NCBI RefSeq assembly: GCF_001540865.1
Contig: NC_033621.1
Coordinates: forward strand, 11,140,393-11,204,392
DNA from: Ananas comosus
Lineage: Eukaryota > Streptophyta > Magnoliopsida > Poales > Bromeliaceae
Length of the DNA: 64,000 bases
Direction: 5' to 3'
The notes under the pieces: model-generated
What the model was told of the DNA's origin: nothing
Database searches by the model: none
Seen by the model: only the letters and a program-made list of their open reading frames with translations
Made by a program: the position numbers and the translations under genes
Part shown: piece after piece, positions 45,875 to 58,400 of the stretch
How the letters are laid out: each line of letters opens with the position of its first letter
Position numbering within the stretch: the stretch's first letter is position 1

Positions 45875-46337
45875 AATTTTTACTATAAATTATTTTTATA
45901 TTTTAAATTAAAAATTTCTAATTGGCTGAAATGAAGTACAAAAATTTTATTTAAGTGTATTTTATAGAACAATGCTTCTAAAGATAAAATGGACAAACGA
46001 GTACTACAGAAAATTAACTGAGAATTAAAATCTCTATATCCGAGTAAGGACACCAATTGTAAATCAACCATATTAGCGAGTACACCAGGATAGTAGAGTG
46101 TTCGAGCATCGTAGGTAGTTAGTATCGCTCTTTTTTTATCTTTAAATCACTCTAATTCATTTCTTTCACTTTTATTTTATTACAATAAAATGTAGGATAA
46201 ATCATGGTATGATTTATTTTAGGTTTAAAAATATATATAAATTCAAAATCAAGCATGATCACTAACTTGAGGATTAGTAGTCAATCCATAAGTAACATAT
46301 TATAATAAAATAATTTATAGTCAAGAGTCCCTTACGG
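45875..46337. other. AT-rich intergenic DNA
   Basis: No gene or element boundary recognised. Confidence 0.5.
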
Positions 46338-46607
46338 AGTAAATTGCACTACTACCTTCTGAACTTTTGACGAGTTTCACTTAACCCCCCAAACTCTTAA
46401 AATAGACATCTAAAATCCTAAAGTCTAATATTTCATTCGTTTTACCCCTTCCGTCAGTTTCCGGTTAACGGAGTTTGATAGAAAACTGACAGAAGGGGTA
46501 ATATGAACGAAATATTAGAGTTTAGGGGGTTAGATGTCCATTTTAGAAGTTCAAGGGGTAAAGTGAAACTTCGCCAAAAGTTCAAGGGGTAATAGTGCAA
46601 TTTACCC
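46338..46607. mobile_element. TIR foldback element, family J, copy 2
   Basis: gtaaattgcactactacc to ggtaatagtgcaatttaccc with the same mirrored interior as 45609-45874. No ORF. Confidence 0.87.
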
Positions 46608-47037
46608 TAAAATTTAATATCTGATGCATATCTGAATCGGAAAAAAAAATTATGGGAATATGGTTTCGTCGAATACCTTTTCACGTTTTTTCTGATCTGT
46701 TTCCATAAAAACTGGAAAATTTTGAAATCAGCCTTCATTTTTTTCAATTTTTTTTTATTATTATCATGGTTAATCCGCAATCAAGTCCAACTAAATCATT
46801 TTTTCTCTTCCTCCAATTACGATTCACCGTTTTATTTTGGAAAAAAAAAAAATATCTCGAGATACCTAAATTTTAGCTTTTTTATTAACAAATTATTTTG
46901 GTAATTTTTTTAAAAAAATTATCAATATATCGGATAGCTAGATCGTGATTATTGAATCGCCAAAGGACCTAATTATCAATATGTTGATAATTGGACTGAT
47001 TTGTAATTGTTTCAAATTAGTGGTATTAAAGTGTAAA
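46608..47037. other. AT-rich intergenic DNA
   Basis: No gene recognised; could include the left part of the LTR that follows. Confidence 0.4.
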
Positions 47038-47642
47038 TGTTACAAGAGAGGACTTACTAATAGTTAGTAAATTATAAGAGGATTTATGTGCAAATGTTGT
47101 ATTATTAATTTGATATGTTCAAATTAATATAAAGTTTAAGTCGAATCAAATTAGGATTTGATCGATCTAACCAATTAAGGAAATGATAAATTTAAATCTA
47201 GATTTATACATATCCTTAATTATCATTATATTATTAGGAATAGGATTATATTCCTATATATAATATAGGGGAGTTTTTAGAAAACCCTAGCCGTCATCTT
47301 TCCTCTCCACTCTCTTCCATATTCTAGCAAGAAAGACGTCCTTTTGCAAGGGAGCTAGCACCTCGGTGAGGACATCGATCAAATCAACAACCTTGTATGG
47401 ATACCTATAGAGGCCGGACGCGTGTGTGGCTTCAAGAGAACTGAATTCCACGATCATCAAATTGAGGTGAAGATCTGTCCGCGAAAAAGGTAAAGATTTG
47501 ATTTTTCTATTCTCCTTTAATCTTAAAGAACATGAGCGATCCTAATTGCGTGATTTTTGCGATTGGATCTCAAGAGTTTTCAAAATTAAATTTGTTTGAT
47601 TTCTTTTTCCGCTGTGTTTTTACTGTACGCAATTTTCTAACA
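47038..47642 (+). mobile_element. Putative Copia-type solo LTR
   Basis: TGTTACAAGAG at the left and TTTTCTAACA at the right form short inverted ends. Within are a TATA-like cctatatataatata at about 47251 and a leader with ctctccactctcttcc. The right end is not followed by a primer-binding site but by pseudogene P5. The left boundary and a target duplication are not confirmed. Confidence 0.5.
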
Positions 47643-47880
47643 CTAGTTCCGTTGCGTCTCGCACATCGGCGGCATTCCGCGTCTTCGCTGTTATCCGGTC
47701 GGGATCGATACTCCTACAGCTGATGATCTTCTGCTCCGATGGAGATAGCTGGAGCCCAGTAGGAGCTTCTAGATGCGCAGCCCCAACCATTACAACATCA
47801 ATCGGCCGCCGATTCTCTACAGAGGCCTCCTGCATATCCTGATCCTTCATTGCGACGTACTCTGTGTAGATAAGTTCTTT
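47643..47880 (+). pseudogene. F-box-associated gene fragment, copy P5, internally deleted
   Basis: It begins CTAGTTCCGTTGCGTCTCGC as in P6 and P7, then jumps directly to the ACATCGGCGGCATTCCGCG patch. In P6 these are separated by about 290 bp, so P5 carries an internal deletion. A solo-LTR-like sequence abuts its left edge. Confidence 0.6.
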
Positions 47881-48426
47881 CATTTTAAGACACCAATTTA
47901 TTAATTTAAAAAAAATATTCATATTCTCAATCAAGCACCATGAGTTAATAGTCATAATTTTAAAAGTCTTAAAATGATATTTGAATATCACTTTTATAAA
48001 TGAATACTTTAATATATAAAATATAACTATATTATTAAACTTTATCATAATTCTTACTAAGAAGAGAAAGAAAATATGTATTTAATGTAGCTCGCTAATG
48101 ACTCTTTATCTTGTATCTTCTCATATGAAACAAAGAATTTGAGATGATTAAAATCCAAACTCAATTATATATATACACACACACACAAAAACATTTGCAC
48201 TGGTTATATGTTACAAATATTAATAATATTTATTATATTATAAATATTATTAATGTTTATAATATATAAGTTTTATTTATTGGTAAATGTTTATATGTTA
48301 TAAACATTAATAAACAAATGCCAAGAAGTGAAAAATCTAATATATTTGTATAGAAGTATTTACTCTAGTTTATATATTATAAATATTAATAATACACATG
48401 CGTCTCACACTAGCTCTGTTTAAAGA
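47881..48426 (+). repeat. Segmental repeat between P5 and P6, with module R
   Basis: ttctttcattttaagacacc ... (CA)n ... catttgcactggttata ... acacatgcgtctcac is repeated almost intact at 48890-49670, apart from a MITE insertion in the second copy. Confidence 0.85.
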
Positions 48427-48900
48427 TATCTACTAGTTCCGTTGCGTCTCGCGCTCATGCCACTACCTAGTGACTAGCCCCGACTTCCTCTCGAAGTACT
48501 CGGTCGCCGAAAAAACTCCCGTTTGCTAGGTGTATTCCAGACCTTACTTAGCTCGCGTGGCTTTGGTCTACTGAAACCATATTTCAGCCTGCTTGACTCG
48601 GAGAATGTTATCTGGGCTTTCCGTCACAACCTCCGCCTCAACCGCATTCCGTCGGGGAGGATTTTTGTCTATATCCTTGATCACAGCAAGAGTGAGCACA
48701 TCAAGACCTATAGTATCATGCCGAAAGTAGGGACATCGGCGACATTCCGCGTCTTCGCTGTTATCCGGTCGGGATCGATACTCCTACAGCTGATGATCTT
48801 TTGCTCCGATGGAGATGGCTGGAGTCTAGCATGAGCTTCTAGATACCCAACCATATCCTGATCCTTCATTGCGACGTACTCTGTGTAGATAAGTTCTTTC
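48427..48900 (+). pseudogene. F-box-associated gene fragment, copy P6
   Basis: One frame (48523-48834) reads LGVFQTLLSSRGFGLLKPYF, SLLDSENVIWAFRHNLRLNR and IPSGRIFVYILDHSKSEH, then the ATFRVFAVIRSGSILLQL block. The preceding SPDFLSKYSVAEK-like patch resembles the end of a monocot F-box domain (SDPAFLRRF type). It stops right after the WSP-like motif. Confidence 0.62.
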
Positions 48901-49670
48901 ATTTTAAGACACCAATTTATTAATTTAAAAAAATATTCATATTATCAATCAAGCACCATGAGTTAATAGTCATAATTTTAAAAGTCTTAAAATGATATTT
49001 GAATATCACTTTTATGAATGAATACTTTAATATATAAAATATAATTGTATTATTAAAAGCTTTATCATAATTCTTAATAAAAAGAGAAGAAAAATATGTA
49101 TTTAATGTAGCTCGCTAATGACTCATTATTTTGCATCTTCACATATGAAACAAAGAATTTGAGATGATTAAAACCCAAACTCAATTATAAATATACACAC
49201 ACACAAAAACATTTGCACTTGTTATATGTTATAAATATAAATAATATATATTATGTTATAAGAGTCCGGCTGGGGTACTATCAAGTTTTCCACCGTTAGA
49301 TTTAACCCTTTGATTATTTTTACCCGTTAGATTATACTATTCAACCAACCACTCACTAAACCCTAGGGAGCCCACATCATCCTAACCACTCATTTCTCAA
49401 TCCAATGGCTAAAAAATCAATAGCACCAATAGCTTGGTGCTATTGATAGTATTCCAGCCTAGTTCTATGTTATAAACATTATTAATATTTATAATATATA
49501 AGTTTTTATTTGTTGGTAAATGTTTATATATTATAAACATTAATAAACAAATGTCCAAAAGTGAAAAATCCAATATTTTTGTATAGAAATATTTACTCTA
49601 GTTTATATATTATAAATATTAATAATACACATGCGTCTCGCACTGTCTCTGTTTAAGGATATCTACCAGT
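48890..49670 (+). repeat. Segmental repeat between P6 and P7, with module R
   Basis: Second copy of the 47881-48426 segment, interrupted by the MITE at 49261-49465. Provides an internal comparison of filled and empty insertion sites. Confidence 0.85.
49261..49465 (+). mobile_element. Foldback MITE, subfamily B, with clean 9-bp TSD
   Basis: 205 bp flanked by TATGTTATA at 49252-49260 and 49466-49474. Ends agagtccggctgg and ccagcctagttc. The right tip hairpin ATCAATAGCACCAA / TTGGTGCTATTGAT is intact; the left tip has lost one arm. A 9-bp duplication suggests the Mutator superfamily. Confidence 0.92.
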
Positions 49671-49910
49671 TCCGTTGCGTCTCGCGCTCATGCTACCACC
49701 TAGTGACTAGCCCCGACTTTCTCTGGAAGTACTCGGTCGCCGAAAGAACTCACGTTGGCTAGGTGTAGTCCAGACCTTACTTAGCTCGCGTGGCTCCGAT
49801 CTACTGAAACCACATTTCAGCCCGCTTGACTCGGAGAATGTTATCTGGGCTCTCCGTCACGACCTCTATCTCAACCGCATTCCGCCGGGGAGGATTTTGG
49901 TCTGTGATGA
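49671..49910 (+). pseudogene. F-box-associated gene fragment, copy P7, cut by a retroelement LTR
   Basis: It is parallel to P6 (same SPDFLWKY-like, FQPA/LDSENVIWALRHDL and RIPPGRILVC-like patches in broken frames). It ends at 49910, where a TGTCACGCC LTR-like sequence starts. Confidence 0.6.
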
Positions 49911-51838
49911 TGTCACGCCTCAGATTACACGTTTCCCCGGGCACACCCACAGACCCGCCGTATACGAAGGAATTTTTTCTGCATACGAAGCGAAGGTGTA
50001 CTGAAACTGTAATCAAACAACACTACAACCAGTAGTACAGAGCTGCTAGAAAAGAAAAAGAACTGAAGGAAAACCAAGTTTCATATATATACATAACATC
50101 TAGGGTACAAACTGTTCGCACTGGCGAGTTAAACATCTGTATGTACATCAACTCAAACCAAAATACAACTACCTGCAGAAGGTACTCCACTAGCTCTGGC
50201 TCGTCTAACCAAAATACAACTACCTGCGGAAGGTACTCCACTAGCTCTGGCTCATCTGGAAGGGCTCTAGCTCGCAACGCCCTTGCCACGATCGGTCTCG
50301 GAAAATGCAGCAGCCGGAACAGAAGGCTCTGCAAAAGAGGGGTAACAACTGGGCATGAGAACTACTATAAAAACAAGTAGTCCTCAGTGGGTGCCGCCCT
50401 CAACATCATCGGTCCACCCACTAGGTCTACAGAAGGGAGCTGGAATAGTAAGTAATGCTGGATCAGATCTATAGCTAAAATCACTATACTATCATACTCT
50501 AACACTAACAATCTGTAGAAAAATATCAATCCTGACCCAATCTCACTCGGGACTGTAACCATATCCGTCCCAGGGACTGTGAACACATCCGTCCGGCCTG
50601 TCGAAGCTAAAGCGATCTCCACACTAAGCAGTCAGTGGATAGCAAGTCCAAACAGGACACCTTGAATCCAACGCAGAAGCACTAAACCCGACTCCGGAGT
50701 GGCACTTATGGGCGCTACCCAACCGAGTATGCAAGTGTATCTCTGTCGAGCTCAATCAGGCTCTTACAGGCTATAGTCTAGTACACAGGGTCTAACTGAT
50801 CTAAAAACCAACGAGTCACGTGCCCTCGGCACAAACTGATGCCAAAACGGCAATATGGGTCCACCGTCAACCCCAACGGGCCCCAGCAGTCCGGAACAGT
50901 CTGAACAATACTGTAAAAGTAGGCTAGACATCTCAGCACGAGCGTAACAGCAATCTACACTACCTGGGGTATCCACCACGCTGATACTGCGGCGATACCA
51001 AATAACAACGGCTCCTAAAGCTAAATCTGGTAGTGTAAGCATATGACGAGGTATAATCGCAGTTTTCTCCTAAGTCATATCCAAGTCCAATATGTGCAAA
51101 TAGATATAATCAAGAGGCGAGGCTCCAATTCAGATTTTGAAGATAAAAACACCAAATCCATGAATCGAGCAATTTCTATATACTAAACAACCCGATAAAC
51201 ACATGTCGACTATATAGCTACTTAGACGGCAAACCGACGATTAACCCACCTCAAAAGCTACTTCAAATCCGGCGCGACGTGGAATCAGCGACAAACCCTG
51301 CTCGCCCGGCCTCCCAATGTAGCAACTACGGTGCTCGTGTACTCGAACGGCTCTGCGGCGCAACGTCGGCGTCGATCCAACTCCACCCGAGCTCCTCCTT
51401 GCTCACGGCCAAGGCTAGAGAGAGAGAGGAGAAGAAGAACAGTAAAGTTTCTCTCTCTCAGCTTCTCTACACCTGCTATAGTAATGGGGAGAGAGGGTGA
51501 CACGTACGAGGCATAGAAAGACCAAAATGCCCTCTTATCTATCCTGGTGTACCGGTACACGTGTGGTTGTACTGGTACAAATAGCAACCCGGGAGCAGCT
51601 GCGCGGAAACAGGTAAAGTGTACCGGTACACATCCGATGTTGTACCGGTACAGAAAGTGTACCAGTACACCTCTGATGTTGTACCGGTACAACAAGCAGG
51701 AAATCTGCAATTTGCAGATTCCAATGCTGACTCCTGCTCTCGCGTTCCCACTGAGTCCGTTTTGCGTCTATTTCGCGCCAAACGCGACTCGAACTTGTCC
51801 CGACACTCTCACAACGTGTCAACAAGCCTCAACTTCTT
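49911..51838 (+). mobile_element. Long LTR-like sequence (possible solo LTR of a Gypsy-type element)
   Basis: Begins TGTCACGCC inside pseudogene P7. Contains a duplicated 55-bp phrase (aaccaaaatacaactacctg at 50157 and 50210), a gagaactactataaaaac then gtcctcagtgggtgccgcc phrase, and a cluster of palindromes near its right end. No gag or pol frame. The open frames on both strands are not gene-like. Right boundary is set only by the start of a MITE; no target duplication found. Confidence 0.5.
51548..51691. repeat. Six copies of the palindrome TGTACCGGTACA
   Basis: Exact at 51548, 51619, 51641 and 51680. One-base variants TGTACTGGTACA at 51568 and TGTACCAGTACA at 51658. Confidence 0.95.
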
Positions 51839-52251
51839 GACTTTCAAATCTTTTTGACGTCATTGACCTAATGATCAAAAAGTTCCAAATTTTGTAATTT
51901 TAATAGTCAATATGAGGCGTTTTTATGTTTAACGGTGTAAAAATATCTAAATCAGTTAAATTTTTGTTAGAAATTTTTTTTAACTATTTAGAACAAGATC
52001 TATACTCTCGATCTTGATTGCAAGATTCCTATCATCATTTTTTAAAGGATATTCATTCTTAGTCATTCATTTTTGTGTCAACTTGATGAACAAGAGAGCA
52101 ATATCAGAAAAGTATGAAATTTGGTTTCTAGATACTTCAAGTGGTATAGATCATGTTCAATGGCGCCGGTTGTCGATTTGGAAGCTCCATCATTGAAAAC
52201 AAATGGATGGCAACGGATCCCATTTGTTACTGATAGTATTACGGCTCAACT
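51838..52251. mobile_element. Foldback MITE, subfamily C, left end missing
   Basis: tttcaaatctttttgacgtc to gatagtattacggctcaac, with agaattttttttaactattt and aagctccatcattgaaaac. Truncated at the junction with the LTR-like block. Confidence 0.82.
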
Positions 52252-52286
52252 CTCTTTCTCTCTATATATATATATAGAGAGAGAGA

Positions 52287-52425
52287 AAGAGGCTAGTATG
52301 CTTCTGAAAGTACGAAACCCTCTGTGTTTTCAAGTCATTTTTGATGTTGGGACTTTCGAATTGACGATTAGCTTCATCAGATTTGATCTAAGTATTTGAA
52401 GTAACTACAAAATAAATTTTGTGAT
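52287..52425 (+). mobile_element. Foldback MITE, subfamily D, left part only
   Basis: ggctagtatgcttctgaaag, tttttgatgttgggac, ttgacgattagcttcatc, agtatttgaagtaact. Breaks off at the start of the next block. Confidence 0.78.
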
Positions 52426-52429
52426 TCTT

Positions 52430-54444
52430 CTTTGAACCCTGTTCATCTTCATCATCAGCTATTTTTCCTCTTCAATGTCGCCGTTAGGTGGAAGGTTAGC
52501 GGAAGGAGAAAAATTCATCTTCTTCAGACGTTTCTCTTCCTTTGGCCCTCCGTGCACGATGCGCCCTCTTCCATGATGCCATTTGCTATGCAAGATTTAA
52601 GTTGGGAGAAGATAGAAAGGCAAACAGCGAGCAGGAAGGAGAAGATGGATATATACTCTTATATGAATCTCCAATATCAAATGATGACGTGGCAATCTCT
52701 TTTTTTTTTAGATTTTTTAGATTTTTTATTTTATTCTATTCTATTATTTTTAATTATTCTTTCAATTATTTTTTTTTGAACCATTTCTTCTATCTATTAA
52801 TTTTTTTGGACCGAACCAACATATTTTGTTATATATTTTGTATTGAACCCGATTCATCACTGAACCCGATTTTTTGAACCCTGTTTATCTTCATCATCAG
52901 CGATTTTTCCTCTTCAATGTCGTCATTTGGCGAAAGGTTAGCGGAAGGAGAAGAGACTCATTTTCTTCAAACATTTCTCTTCCTTGTGCCCTCCGTGCAC
53001 GATTTGCCCGCTTCCGTGGTGCCGTTTGCTATGCAGGATTTAAGTCAGGAGAAGATGGAGAGGCGAAAAGTGAGCGAGAGGGAGAAGATGGATATGCTTA
53101 TATAATAACATTGACATTTTCTTTATTCCAGTATCTTTTCCAACAATATTTTTTCGATGGTAGAGGGTGGTTACTCTATTTTTTTCGCTTTACTATTATA
53201 GAGTTATAGATGTACAATTTTTTTTTTACGTTTTTGTTATTTTTCCTCAGGAATCTATGGGCAATCTACTACGTTGATTTATCCCCTATTTGGTACTGAC
53301 TTCCTTCAGATCTCCGGTAAGTCCTAATACCTAAGTGCTTATATTACTATTACTATGTACAGTTTTTTTTTTTTGACGTTTTTGTTATTTTTTCTCAAAA
53401 ATCCATCGCCGATCTACTAATTGATCTCCTATTTGGTCTTGCCTTCTTTCCGATCTCTGGTAAGCTGCAGTGCCTATGTGCTTATATTTGCATGAAACTA
53501 AGTTCAAAAAAAAAAAGTCATAAAAATATGATTATGAGACCATCTGTATGTGCACTATTTTTCTTCACGATCAGTATGCCTCTAGTTTAGAATATTTATT
53601 TATAATTAAAGTTTTGGTCTTTTAAGAGATATAATTTTGTATTTCATTATCAATATTAATAAAATTGTTTGCTCTGTCTTGCTCCACAGGTGTAGAACAA
53701 CGGCCAAATCATGTAAATCTTAGTGTGTTCTTTTCTTTTTCTTTATATCTATAAGAAAGCAAATTTACGGCCTAATGGCAACTATTGTGGATATTTATAT
53801 CATAAAAAAAATTGGATTGGAGAGCATAAAATATATATTTTCTGATTTTGCTAAAATAAGATGAAAATCTAACTATTTGAACTTTATTAATATTTGTAAT
53901 TAAATATTACTTCTCTAGCTCTCATGATACTACTTCTGATTCTTCTGCTACAACTTTTTTCTATATTGCTTTTATTTTTTTTCCTAATAATTATGTTGTA
54001 TTTTCTCTTCATATATATTTTAAACTTATTTTTAAAATATGATATTTTCAATGAATCTACTACCTCAATAATATTTATGTCTTAAAAAAATTCAAGTTGG
54101 GATGGAAGAAGACAATTATCTTATGTTCTTGCAAGAAGAATCATGAAAATATAATTGTTAGGTCAACTAATTCTTCTAATTTAGTCCTTTTTTTAATTGA
54201 TAATATATAAATTCTAAACATTATGCAATTTTATAGTATGAAATTTAGAATTTGGTAAAATTCTAAAGCAAATTTCTAACCACAATTATTGAAGAATAAT
54301 ACTGTTTTGGAACAATATAATTTTCATTCAAAATTTTATAATTTAGAAAAAATAGTATTTAGGATTCTAATTATAATTTATTTTTAAAATTTTAAATTTG
54401 GATTCTATTATTTATCCGCCGCATCGCACGGATCTCTACACTAG
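52430..54444 (+). mobile_element. Candidate non-autonomous Helitron with duplicated gene fragment
   Basis: The right end ccgccgcatcgcacgg, then ttacactag-like CTCTACACTAG followed by T, resembles plant Helitron 3' ends (GC-rich stem, CTAG, insertion before T). The left end is not located. Inside, a 235-bp coding-like block (ttcatcttcatcatcagc ... gagaagatggatat) occurs at 52436-52665 and 52874-53097. A second block (ggcaatctac.. / cgatctac.., ctccggtaag / ctctggtaag) occurs at 53255-53345 and 53400-53490. Helicase is absent. Confidence 0.45.
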
Positions 54445-54484
54445 TATATACTAGAGTCCGATAAATTCATCTCGTGTTTTTGTA

Positions 54485-54958
54485 TAGGGGTGGCAATCCA
54501 GCTCGCTGTTCGTGAGCCAGCTCGTGTTTGGCTCGAGATCGAATCGTTCATTTAGTAAACCAGCCAAATATGAGCTAAATTTTTTAGCTCGTTTAATAAA
54601 CAAGCTGGGGTCAGCTCGCTTGTATTCGACTCGATAACGGCTCGAATATATATTATATATATTTTATATTTATATAATTTATATAATTTATTTTTGTATA
54701 TATAAATAAATAATTATATATATATATATAATTTTATTTTTAACAAAATAAAAATATAAAGTCGAGCTCAATGGTAAAAAGACTCCAACCATTTGATCAT
54801 TTAATATGTAATATTTTATAAATTTAATTTTTATATATATCCAATCTAATTCTTTTAATTTATTATTCATTGGCCGGCTCGTGAGCCCGTTCATGTTCGG
54901 CTCGTTAATAAACGAGCCAAAAACGAGCTGAATTTTTCAACTCGATATTTTAACGAGT
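54485..54958. mobile_element. hAT-type MITE, right end missing
   Basis: Starts TAGGGGTGGCAATCCAGCTC and has the same gctcg-rich inverted composition as 40984-41579. Stops at about 54958, where a GGGTTCGG-type repeat begins. Confidence 0.8.
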
Positions 54959-55384
54959 TAGGTTTGAGTCGGATTTTCAAAAACCCGAATCCCAACCCAA
55001 AAACTAAATTAAAACTCTAATCCGGACCCGAATCAGGTGGGTTTTAAAAATCCATATCCATACTAAAAATCCGAAACCTAAACCGGGACCGAACGAGAAA
55101 AAATATTAAATATTTTATATATTATATAAATATATAAAAATAAATTATTTATATATATAATTTATTCAGGTCCGGATTTGAGTTCGGATTCGGGTTCGAA
55201 TCGGGTAAATATAAAATTCATATCCGTATTCATATTCGTCTGATTTTTATTATTTATACCATAATTAAATTTATACCCATTTAGCTCGAGTAAATCTGTC
55301 CTCTTCGGATTCTAATAGTATTCTTTCGGATTCTAATAATATTTAGAATATCTATATCCATCGGCATCCTAGACACCCTTATTT
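54959..55384. repeat. Degenerate CCCGAATCC / GGATTCGGG repeat
   Basis: Motif-rich flanks (cccgaatcccaacccaaa, ggattcgggttcgaatcggg) around an AT-rich centre. Similar to 300-460 and 36180-36380. Confidence 0.6.
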
Positions 55385-55470
55385 TTCTGTATGCGTGTAT
55401 CTATAAGTATCGCGCACGACTCCGTGTCCTCTGTAGTTTTGATAACCGATCGATTCGGTTACGAGAAATA

Positions 55471-58400
55471 ATGGAAGAACCGGCGAGAAAACGGCAAAGA
55501 CTCTCGGCGGCGGCGGCGGACCGCATCAGTGCTCTGCCCGATCACCTCCTCCACGAAATCCTGGCCTTCCTGCCGGCCCGCCTCGCCGTCGGCACCTCCC
55601 TCCTCTCCCGGCGATGGCGGGCGGTCTGGACGACCGCCCCCGACGTCTCCTTCACCACCCAGCTCTCCCCCTCCTTCGTCGACTCCGTCCTCCGCCATCG
55701 CGACCCCGCCCTCCCCCTCCGCTCCTTCTCCCTCGTCGCCGCTTCCGCCGACGAAGTCGTCTCCGACCCCGACCCCGACCCCGCCCTCCCCTTCCGCTCG
55801 TGGATCCTCCGCGCCGCCAGCCCCGCCCTACAACGCCTCACCCTCCGCCTTCCCGGCCGCTTCGACCTACTACCTCCGGCAGTCTTCCACCTCCCCTCGC
55901 TGAAGGTGCTCGAACTCCGCCTCCCGGGACGCCTCGATTGGCCCGCCGCTGCCTTCTTACCTTCTCTACAGAGGCTCGAACTCTCTGACCTTACTTTATT
56001 ATATCCGGCCACCGAGGACGCGATCTCGAACAGCTGCCCGGCGCTCAAGTGCTGGCGGATGTCGTTCGAATCCGCAACCCCCGAGCTCGAAGTAAAGTGC
56101 CCGCTGCTGGAGGTTTTCGAGCTACGGACGCGCGCCGGGCCGATAGGGGGCCTCAGTATCTGCGGGCGCAAGATCAGGAAGGTGAGCGTGCGACAGAAGT
56201 ACGTTGCTGAATCCTTCTCCAGGCCGCCGGCGGCGGCTTATCTGAAGCTGTCAGCGCCCGGGCTCCAGACTCTGGAGTGGTTCTGCCCGCTGCCGCGCTC
56301 CGCGACCGTCGACTCCCTCCCGGATTCTCTCGCCTCCTCCCTCATGTTACTGACGCCGGGCGAGCTCCTCGATCTCGACGAGAACAGACTGCCGAACTAC
56401 GGCCATGTTCTTCCCCTGCTCAGAGTCGATCGGTTGGTCCTGCCGCATTGTTGGATAATTGAGGTATGTGCACGGAGGTTTTATTTCCTTTCTCTTCCTG
56501 GTAGAAATTTTTTTTTTTTTTTCTTTTCTTTTAGAGTAAGATAGTATGCTACCGCGACATTCTCATTCAATTGGAAGGTTAACTTAACAAAAAGATAAGA
56601 CAAAAGGCCTCAGCTTACAATTGACTCCAGGAGATCCTAGTAGAAATTAGCATTTCAATTCAATTCGTGTGTATATTAGAAATTGAAGTTAAAGAAGGAT
56701 CCTATCCTTTTCGCGCAGCCAAATCAAGCAAATAATCCCTAAATGAGATAATCTCTCATCCGTAGATCGACCATAAGTAGTATTATCTCTTCTTCTTCTT
56801 AGCGCACGCCCTAGAGCTAATGCAAATGTTATCCTGAAATAAAATTGCAGATGATTGGCTATCGTGGACAAGTTAATTAGGAATTATTTAAGTCTTTTCC
56901 TGAAGAGTAAGACGATCGAAGAGGTTATGCGATCAATTTAATTTTTAAGTTCTGCGTTGAAACAGCCATATGAAGAACGAAACTTGATTAGATTGGGCTG
57001 ACCAAATATGATCAGTTTCATCAACGTATATTCTGGACTGAGCAAAATTCGAGTGCCCTATCATTATCAACAGGTGAAAAGTGCAAAAGTCTTTGCGCTT
57101 CGGAAAGCACTCAGCGACTATGCTATAGAATTGTTCTAGAAATAAAAAGGCACTTTTAGTTCCACCTTCCGTCGTATTTTCAATGATGGGTGGGTTTCTT
57201 AATGCACAATCGACGCTATTAAGCATGATTTAGGTTCAATAAGTGTTGCTCTTTTGTTCATATCATTTCTCTAGTATTCAAGGGACATTTAGTTCACTTT
57301 AAAAAGAACAAAGGCGAAAGAATCGACTCTAATTTTTCGCTTCTGATACTGTAAATATGGCAACACATTGTAGATCTTTAGTTAATTTGCTTATTGAAAG
57401 AAGATTACAAGTGAAAGATGGAACATATAAAACATTATTTATGGCAAAATTTGAGGAAAGTAAGGCTCAACCATGATCCTGAACAGGAAGGTTAGATCCA
57501 TCTGGGAGCTTAACAGGTGGCAAAGAACTGTGGTTTTGTGAATCAAATAAGATAGAGTGATTGAAGGTCATATGGTCAGAGGCTCCGCTATCTAGAACCC
57601 ATTCAGAAATTTTATCAGAAGATTGAGTAGTCTAACCTGCAAAATTGGCTAATGGTGTTTGTTTTTTCAGAATTGAGCAGAGAAAGAAGTTGATCATATT
57701 GTTCTTTCGTAAGGCCATTGACAAGTGAAAAGGATGACTCATATTGACTTATGGTGGCATTATTTGCTGAATTTGATGAGCTTTGACGTCCCTTTGTCGA
57801 TCTTCCCTTATTTGTCCATCCTTCAGGATAACCAATTAACTCATAACATCTGTCTCTTGTATGGTTAGTTTTCTTACAATGCTCACAGAAGAACTTATTT
57901 CTATTGGGCACTCGATCTTCATCCGTTCCAAAGGTCATCGATTTGGTGTTTCTAGTGTTTAAAGCAGCAGCTTCAATAGTTGGTGCTCGACTTGCAGCTA
58001 GAGATTGCTGTCTCTCTTCGCGAGTCACAAGTGCATAAACCTTAGCAAGGCTAGGTAGCGGATCAGTGCTTAGAATTTGAGATCGAACAATGTTGAATTT
58101 TTCGGACAGTCCCATTAGGAATTGATGAACTTTCTCTTTCTCACGTTCAGCAATGAACTCCTTGGCTGCACCACAAGTACAGTAAGGAACATTTGAATAA
58201 GTGTTTAGCTCATCCCAAAATCCTTTCACCTTGGTATAGTATGTCGCAACTAACATAGTGCCCTGTTGTGTAATTGCAAGTTCACGTTTCAGTTCATGGA
58301 TACAAGGGGTGTTTCCATGTGAAAATCTTTCCTCCAATATTTCAATTCTGTAGCTAAACAATTAAATATTTCTCTAGCTGAATCAATATAAGCAATGCTA

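Noticed and set aside
51285..51825. Long open frames on both strands near 51.3-51.8 kb
   Set aside because: They come from the repeated TGTACCGGTACA palindromes and GC content of an LTR-like sequence; products are repetitive (TGT, YRYT) and not gene-like.
55542..56171. 209-residue minus-strand frame opposite the F-box exon
   Set aside because: Antisense shadow of a GC-rich exon; rich in R, S and G with no domain. The same shadow appears at 62094-62717.
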